Below are positions 60,183 to 64,000 of a stretch of 64,000 nt of DNA, in pieces. The translations under genes and the position numbers were made by a program. A model generated the notes under the pieces. It saw only the letters and a list, made by a program, of their open reading frames with translations, made no database searches and was not told where the DNA came from. The stretch's first letter is position 1. Every line of letters starts with the position of its first letter. Source of the stretch: Micromonospora rubida. GTDB lineage: Bacteria > Actinomycetota > Actinomycetes > Mycobacteriales > Micromonosporaceae. The stretch lies in assembly GCF_009908295.1 (NCBI RefSeq), contig NZ_JAAALO010000005.1, forward strand, positions 543,077 to 607,076. The letters run 5' to 3'.

Positions 60183-61508
60183 CTAGCCGGCCAGCTTGAT
60201 CATCTTGTTGACCCGGACGTCGACGTCGGCCAGTCCGGCACTCAGGTCCTTCCGCGTCCCTGACTGCCACCCCTGCAGGAACTCGGAGAAGGTCTCCTGG
60301 TAGCCGGGGCCGATCGCGCTGGGCGGGGTGGTGCCCGAGTTCGGGTTGGCGAAGATGTCGAGGAACACCTTGAACGCCGGGTCCGCGGTGAGCCGCGGCG
60401 AGGTCAGCGCCGCGGTGGTGGTCGGCACGTTGCGGATGCCGTTGGACAGGTCGACGATGCTGTCGGTCTCCGTGGTCAGGAACTTGATCAGCGCCCAGGC
60501 CGCCTCCGGGTTGCGGGCGGTCCGCGAGACGCCGATGACGTTGCCCGAGATGTAGCCCGCGCCCGCGCGTTCGGCCTTGTTGACCGGCAGCGTGGCCACC
60601 CCGAACTCGACGTTCGGCGCCTGGTCCTTGAGGAACGCCAACCGCCACTCGCCGTCGACGGCCATCGCGACCCTGCCCTTGTGGAAGGCGTTGTCGGCCG
60701 ACCACTCGTCACCCAGCGAGGCGCGGAACTTCTCCAGCTTGTCGTAGCCGTACCAGTCGACGAGTTCCTTCTGCCAGGTGAGCAGCTCCTTCCAGGCGGG
60801 GTCGGAGCCGATCGCCGAGGTGCCGTCGTCGTTGAGCCACTTCGCGCCGACCATCGGCGCGAAGTGCGACGGGGAGTTCTCGTAGAAGCCGAACAGGGGC
60901 AGGAAGCCGGCCCGCTCGATGGTGCCGTCGGCCGAGCGCTTGGTCAGCCTTTTGGCCATCTCGGACAGTTCAGCGAGGGTCTTCGGGGCCTCGGTCAGCC
61001 CCGCCTCGGCGAACATTCCCTTGTTGAAGTACAAGCCGTACGCGTCGGCCAGGAACGGCATCGTGCACCGCTTGCCCCGGAACTCCGTGTAGGAACGGGC
61101 GACCTGCGGGATCGCGTTCAGGTCGACGCCGTCGCGCTGCAGGTACGGGTTGAGATCGACCCACGCGCCCGCGGCGCAGAACTTGCCGACGATGTCGGTC
61201 GAGTAGCTGATCGCCACGTCCGGACCGGTGCCGGCGCCGATCGCGGTGGTCACCTTGGCGTCGTCCTGCCCGCCCTTGACGGTCAGCGTGACCTTCGGGT
61301 ACTTCGCCTTGAACTTGGCCAGCGTCCCGTCGAGGGCCTTGGCCTCACGGTCGGTGAAGAAGTGCCACAGCTCGACCGCGCCGGTGGGCTCGACGCCCGA
61401 GGTCGCGATCGGCTTCGGCGCCTCGCTAGGGGTGCACGCCGTGACCACTGCCAATGCTGCGACTATGCCGACCATCATGGTCGTACGCCGGTTCCGCAAG
61501 CGCTGCAT
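60183..61508 (-). CDS. Sugar ABC transporter substrate-binding lipoprotein
   Basis: 441 aa. Lipoprotein signal with lipobox VVTAC after MMVGIVAALA. Family 1 solute-binding features: VELWHFFTDREAK, TGPDVAISYSTDIVGKF, MPFLADAYGLYFNKGMFAEAGL, NPEAAWALIKFLTT. Captures an oligosaccharide or glycoside for the two permeases. GAGGA 8 nt before the ATG. First gene of the five-gene operon, divergent in control from the ROK gene upstream. Confidence 0.93.
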   Translation of the reverse strand: MQRLRNRRTTMMVGIVAALAVVTACTPSEAPKPIATSGVEPTGAVELWHFFTDREAKALDGTLAKFKAKYPKVTLTVKGGQDDAKVTTAIGAGTGPDVAISYSTDIVGKFCAAGAWVDLNPYLQRDGVDLNAIPQVARSYTEFRGKRCTMPFLADAYGLYFNKGMFAEAGLTEAPKTLAELSEMAKRLTKRSADGTIERAGFLPLFGFYENSPSHFAPMVGAKWLNDDGTSAIGSDPAWKELLTWQKELVDWYGYDKLEKFRASLGDEWSADNAFHKGRVAMAVDGEWRLAFLKDQAPNVEFGVATLPVNKAERAGAGYISGNVIGVSRTARNPEAAWALIKFLTTETDSIVDLSNGIRNVPTTTAALTSPRLTADPAFKVFLDIFANPNSGTTPPSAIGPGYQETFSEFLQGWQSGTRKDLSAGLADVDVRVNKMIKLAG

Positions 61509-61668
61509 GAAGTGTTCCTCTCCGGAATCAGAAATTCGGAGTTGCGGGGTCGCGGCTCGACCGAGCCCTTCGCCTGGTGCGGCAGGGACGCCGGTCGGGC
61601 CACACGGTGGTGCTGATCGGTGGTGCTGATCGGAGGAGCAGGGCTGAGCGCGCCGCGGCAGACGGCGG

Positions 61669-62859
61669 TCAGCCGGCCTGCATGGCGGTGCGCTGGTTGT
61701 CGATCAAGGATTCGCGCACCGCTCGCCGTCCGGCTTCGAGCGCGCCGAGCAGTACGGCGTCGTCGGTGACCTCGGTGACGGCGATGGTGATGTCAAGCGG
61801 GGTCGTGCCGGGCAGCGCGGCACGGACCCGCTGCGCGAGCGCTTCCCCGCCGGCCTGCGCGACGTCGCCGGCCAGCACGATCAGCGGCGGGTCGAGCACG
61901 CCCGCGACGGCGGCCAGACCGAGCGCGATGCGGGCGGCCACCGCGTCGAGGAACCGTCCGGCCCGAGGGTGGGCCGAGGCGACGGCCACACCGATCGCGG
62001 CGCCCGGGGTGGCGGCCGCGATGTCGTGCTCAGCCGCGAGCGCTACAACGGCGGGACCACCGATCAGGCTCTGCAGGTCGGCAGGCGGACAGTCTGAGGG
62101 CAGCGACACCGGCACGTAGCCGATTTCGCCTGCGCCGCCGCGCCCCCCGCGTAGCAGCGTGCCGCCGAGGTCGATGGCCAAGCCGAGACCGTCACCGATC
62201 CAGAAGAGTGTGAAGCTGGCGCCCCCGGCGGCGACCCCGTGCGTACGTTCGGCGATCGCGGCGAGGTTGACGTCGTTCTCGACCTCGACCACGGTGCCCA
62301 GCCGTGCTGCGATTCGTTCGACGAGACCGGGCCGGTCGAACCCGGGCACGTCGATGTAGTGGATGACCCCGCTCGCCGCGTCGTATGAACCCGGCACCCC
62401 GAGCGTTACGTGGCGGACCGCGGAAGCGCCGACCCCCGCCCGCCCGATGACCCGGGTGACCGTGTCGGTGATCGCGTCGACGGGGTCGAGTGTCGTCAGG
62501 TCGATCGAGTCCTCGATCCGGGCGTGCACCACACCACCGGCATCGATCAGCGCCGCGATGAGCGACGGCCCCGGGATCTCGGAAACCTCCCGGATACAGA
62601 TCGCGACCGCGAACCCCGCCTTCGGATTCGCCGAGTAGATCTCGGCGTTCGGCCCCGGGCCACCCGAGCTGCGTCCGACCACCATCGTCAGCCCCGCATC
62701 GGTGAGGCTGCGCAGCACGTCCGAGGTTGTCGGCTTGCTCAGCCCGGTGAGCTCCCGCAACTCGCCACGGGTGAGCGGGCCATGGTCCAGCAGGTGGGCC
62801 AGGATCGCACTCTCGTTCATGGCGCGCAGCAGCTTCGACGAACCGGCTGGTCGGGTCAT
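61669..62859 (-). CDS. ROK-family transcriptional regulator
   Basis: 396 aa. N-terminal winged HTH (ILAHLLDHGPLTRGELRELTGLSKPTTSDVLRSLTDAGL) joined to an ASKHA sugar-sensing domain (TLGVPGSYDAASGVIHYIDVPG, VEVENDVNLAAIAE, LAIDLGGTLLRGGRGGAGEIG). The usual zinc Cys cluster is reduced to one Cys-Pro, so metal binding may be lost. Expected to repress the adjoining sugar genes until sugar binds. Own stop lies 160 bp before the binding-protein gene start. Confidence 0.9.
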   Translation of the reverse strand: MTRPAGSSKLLRAMNESAILAHLLDHGPLTRGELRELTGLSKPTTSDVLRSLTDAGLTMVVGRSSGGPGPNAEIYSANPKAGFAVAICIREVSEIPGPSLIAALIDAGGVVHARIEDSIDLTTLDPVDAITDTVTRVIGRAGVGASAVRHVTLGVPGSYDAASGVIHYIDVPGFDRPGLVERIAARLGTVVEVENDVNLAAIAERTHGVAAGGASFTLFWIGDGLGLAIDLGGTLLRGGRGGAGEIGYVPVSLPSDCPPADLQSLIGGPAVVALAAEHDIAAATPGAAIGVAVASAHPRAGRFLDAVAARIALGLAAVAGVLDPPLIVLAGDVAQAGGEALAQRVRAALPGTTPLDITIAVTEVTDDAVLLGALEAGRRAVRESLIDNQRTAMQAG

Positions 62860-62882
62860 CCGCCCTCGCTTGTGTCAAGGAA

Positions 62883-62976
62883 CGTTAGGCAATCAGATTT
62901 ACTGATGCCGGAGACTAGGGCGACGAGTCCACAGTGGTCAATAGGTGCGACAGAATCGTTAGGCAATCTTCCTAAC
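62883..62976. promoter_or_regulatory. ROK-type operators between ROK and GH8 genes
   Basis: CGTTAGGCAATC is repeated at 62883-62894 and 62957-62968. The second copy lies in the inverted repeat GTTAGGCAATCTTCCTAAC (62958-62976), with 6-bp arms and a 7-nt centre. Positions fit autoregulation of the ROK gene and control of the secreted glycosidase. Confidence 0.6.
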
Positions 62977-63139
62977 CATCTTGTGTGACGGGCGTCTCCT
63001 GGCATACGTTCCCCCCGAGCCCGGGGCCCTGGGCCATCGCGACCGCTCGCCGACGCCCCTCGTGCGGTCACATGTCCGCTCGTATCACCGCGTTCCGCAG
63101 CTGCGGCACGCACCGCGACCCTCCGTAGGGAGTCCCGCA

Positions 63140-64000
63140 ATGATGCGCAGAACAGCCTGGCCCGGACGGGCCCGCCCCATGCTCGTGGCCGTCGCCGTGG
63201 CCACCGCCGGCACACTTCTCGGCGGGCTCGTCCTCGCCACGTCCGCCGAGGCCGCCACCAACCTGGCTCTGGGCCGCACCACCGCCGTCTCCTCCACCGA
63301 AACCTCCTCGCTCGGCGGCGACAAGGCCGTCGACGGCTCGACCTCGACCCGCTGGGCCAGCACCGAGGGCAGCGACCCGCAGTGGATCCGCATCGACCTG
63401 GGCAGCAGCCAGCAGATCGGACAGGTGACACTGCGTTGGGAGGCCGCCTACGGCAAGGCATACCGCATCGAGGTCTCGCCCGACGCAAGCGCCTGGACCA
63501 CGATCTACTCCACCACCACCGGCAACGGCGGTACCGACGACCTCACCGGACTCACCGCCAGCGGGCGCTACATCCGGATGTACGGCACCGCCCGCGGCAC
63601 CACGTACGGGTACTCGTTGTACGAGTTCGAGGTCTACGCGCCGACGGGCACGCCGTCGCCGAGCCCCTCCCCGAGTTCCTCTCCCCCGCCCGGCGGAGTT
63701 GCCGTGCCGTTCGGCTCGCACCTGCGGCCGTACGCCGCGGGCACTCTCAAGCTGTCCGGCGCCGCGTCCACGCACGACCAGACCGTGATCAGCTACTACA
63801 ACACCTGGAAGAACGCGTTCATCAAGCAGAACTGCGGCAACGGCTGGTACGAGGTCTACTCCCCCGACGCCGACCACCCGTACGTCGCCGAGGCGCAGGG
63901 CTACGGCATGGCCATCACCGCGCTGATGGCCGGCGCCGACCCCAACGCAAAGACGCAGTTCGACGGCCTGCTCAAGTACGTGCTGGCGCACCCGTCGGTC
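63140..64000 (+). CDS. Secreted CBM32-GH8 glycoside hydrolase, 3' end beyond window
   Basis: First 287 residues, no stop before the edge. Signal peptide (MLVAVAVATAGTLLGGLVLA, cleavage near AEAATN), CBM32 domain (GGDKAVDGSTSTRWAS, IDLGSSQQIGQVTLRW, TTYGYSLYEFEVY), Ser/Pro linker, then the start of a GH8 catalytic domain: FGSHLRPYAAGTLKLSG and YVAEAQGYGMAITALMAG, where Glu is the general acid. GH8 enzymes cut beta-1,4-glucan, chitosan or xylan. GGGAG lies 7 nt before the ATG. Confidence 0.85.
   Translation, partial: MMRRTAWPGRARPMLVAVAVATAGTLLGGLVLATSAEAATNLALGRTTAVSSTETSSLGGDKAVDGSTSTRWASTEGSDPQWIRIDLGSSQQIGQVTLRWEAAYGKAYRIEVSPDASAWTTIYSTTTGNGGTDDLTGLTASGRYIRMYGTARGTTYGYSLYEFEVYAPTGTPSPSPSPSSSPPPGGVAVPFGSHLRPYAAGTLKLSGAASTHDQTVISYYNTWKNAFIKQNCGNGWYEVYSPDADHPYVAEAQGYGMAITALMAGADPNAKTQFDGLLKYVLAHPSV

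Overview
The window is very GC-rich (clear third-position GC bias, GTG/TTG starts, dense ATGA/GTGA stop-start overlaps) and carries actinomycete-type genes: a SARP/AfsR regulator, the SCO2521-SCO2525 family cassette, many secreted CBM proteins and Rieske/P450 chemistry. It most resembles a filamentous actinomycete of the Micromonosporaceae (Micromonospora or a relative); this is inferred from gene content, not from a marker gene. No rRNA, tRNA or CRISPR was seen.

Layout. 1-6.0 kb (minus): a cell-surface locus with a truncated membrane protein, a substrate-binding lipoprotein, a membrane-anchored secreted protein, a DUF916 (WxL-interacting) protein and a secreted protein with a WxL-like C-terminal domain. 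6.3-15.6 kb: housekeeping and regulatory genes (SDR epimerase, FAD dehydrogenase, HMG-CoA-lyase family enzyme, methionine aminopeptidase divergent from an XRE regulator, a 1011-residue SARP-NTPase-TPR regulator, a PLAT-like secreted protein, a Mth938-like protein). 15.7-19.6 kb: a MarR repressor and three redox genes with recognisable operators. 20.6-33.1 kb: a probable conflict or signalling island. SLOG, RyR/TrkA-N and DUF4062-NACHT-HEAT genes lie between an SCO2525-family methyltransferase and SCO2521-SCO2524-family genes that include a variant P-loop ATPase. 33.8-48.4 kb: a compact terpenoid or meroterpenoid-like biosynthetic cluster in two divergent operons. It has a polyprenyl diphosphate synthase, a Pyr4-type membrane cyclase, an isoprenoid-synthase-like protein, a P450, three Rieske oxygenases, two methyltransferases, a rifampin-phosphotransferase-like enzyme, PAP2 and PTP phosphatases, a Coq4-like protein, an SMR transporter and a YbhN/UPF0104-type membrane protein. 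49.1-55.9 kb: secreted CBM32/CBM35 enzymes, an MFS transporter and a beta-propeller protein. 56.1-64 kb: a sugar uptake operon (binding protein, two permeases, GH4 glycosidase, BadF/BadG kinase), a ROK regulator and the start of a secreted CBM32-GH8 enzyme.

Two things stand out. First, three copies of a 0.27-0.48 kb intergenic element (about 7.2, 20.0 and 48.7 kb) share a 23-26 bp perfect inverted repeat around an exactly 28-nt loop, and the two arms change together between copies. Second, the two multi-gene systems (SLOG-RyR-NACHT with the SCO25xx cassette; and the Pyr4/Coq4/Rieske/phosphotransferase cluster) are combinations I cannot match to a characterised locus. A 39-bp near-identical direct repeat of part of the XRE gene also brackets the SARP and PLAT genes.
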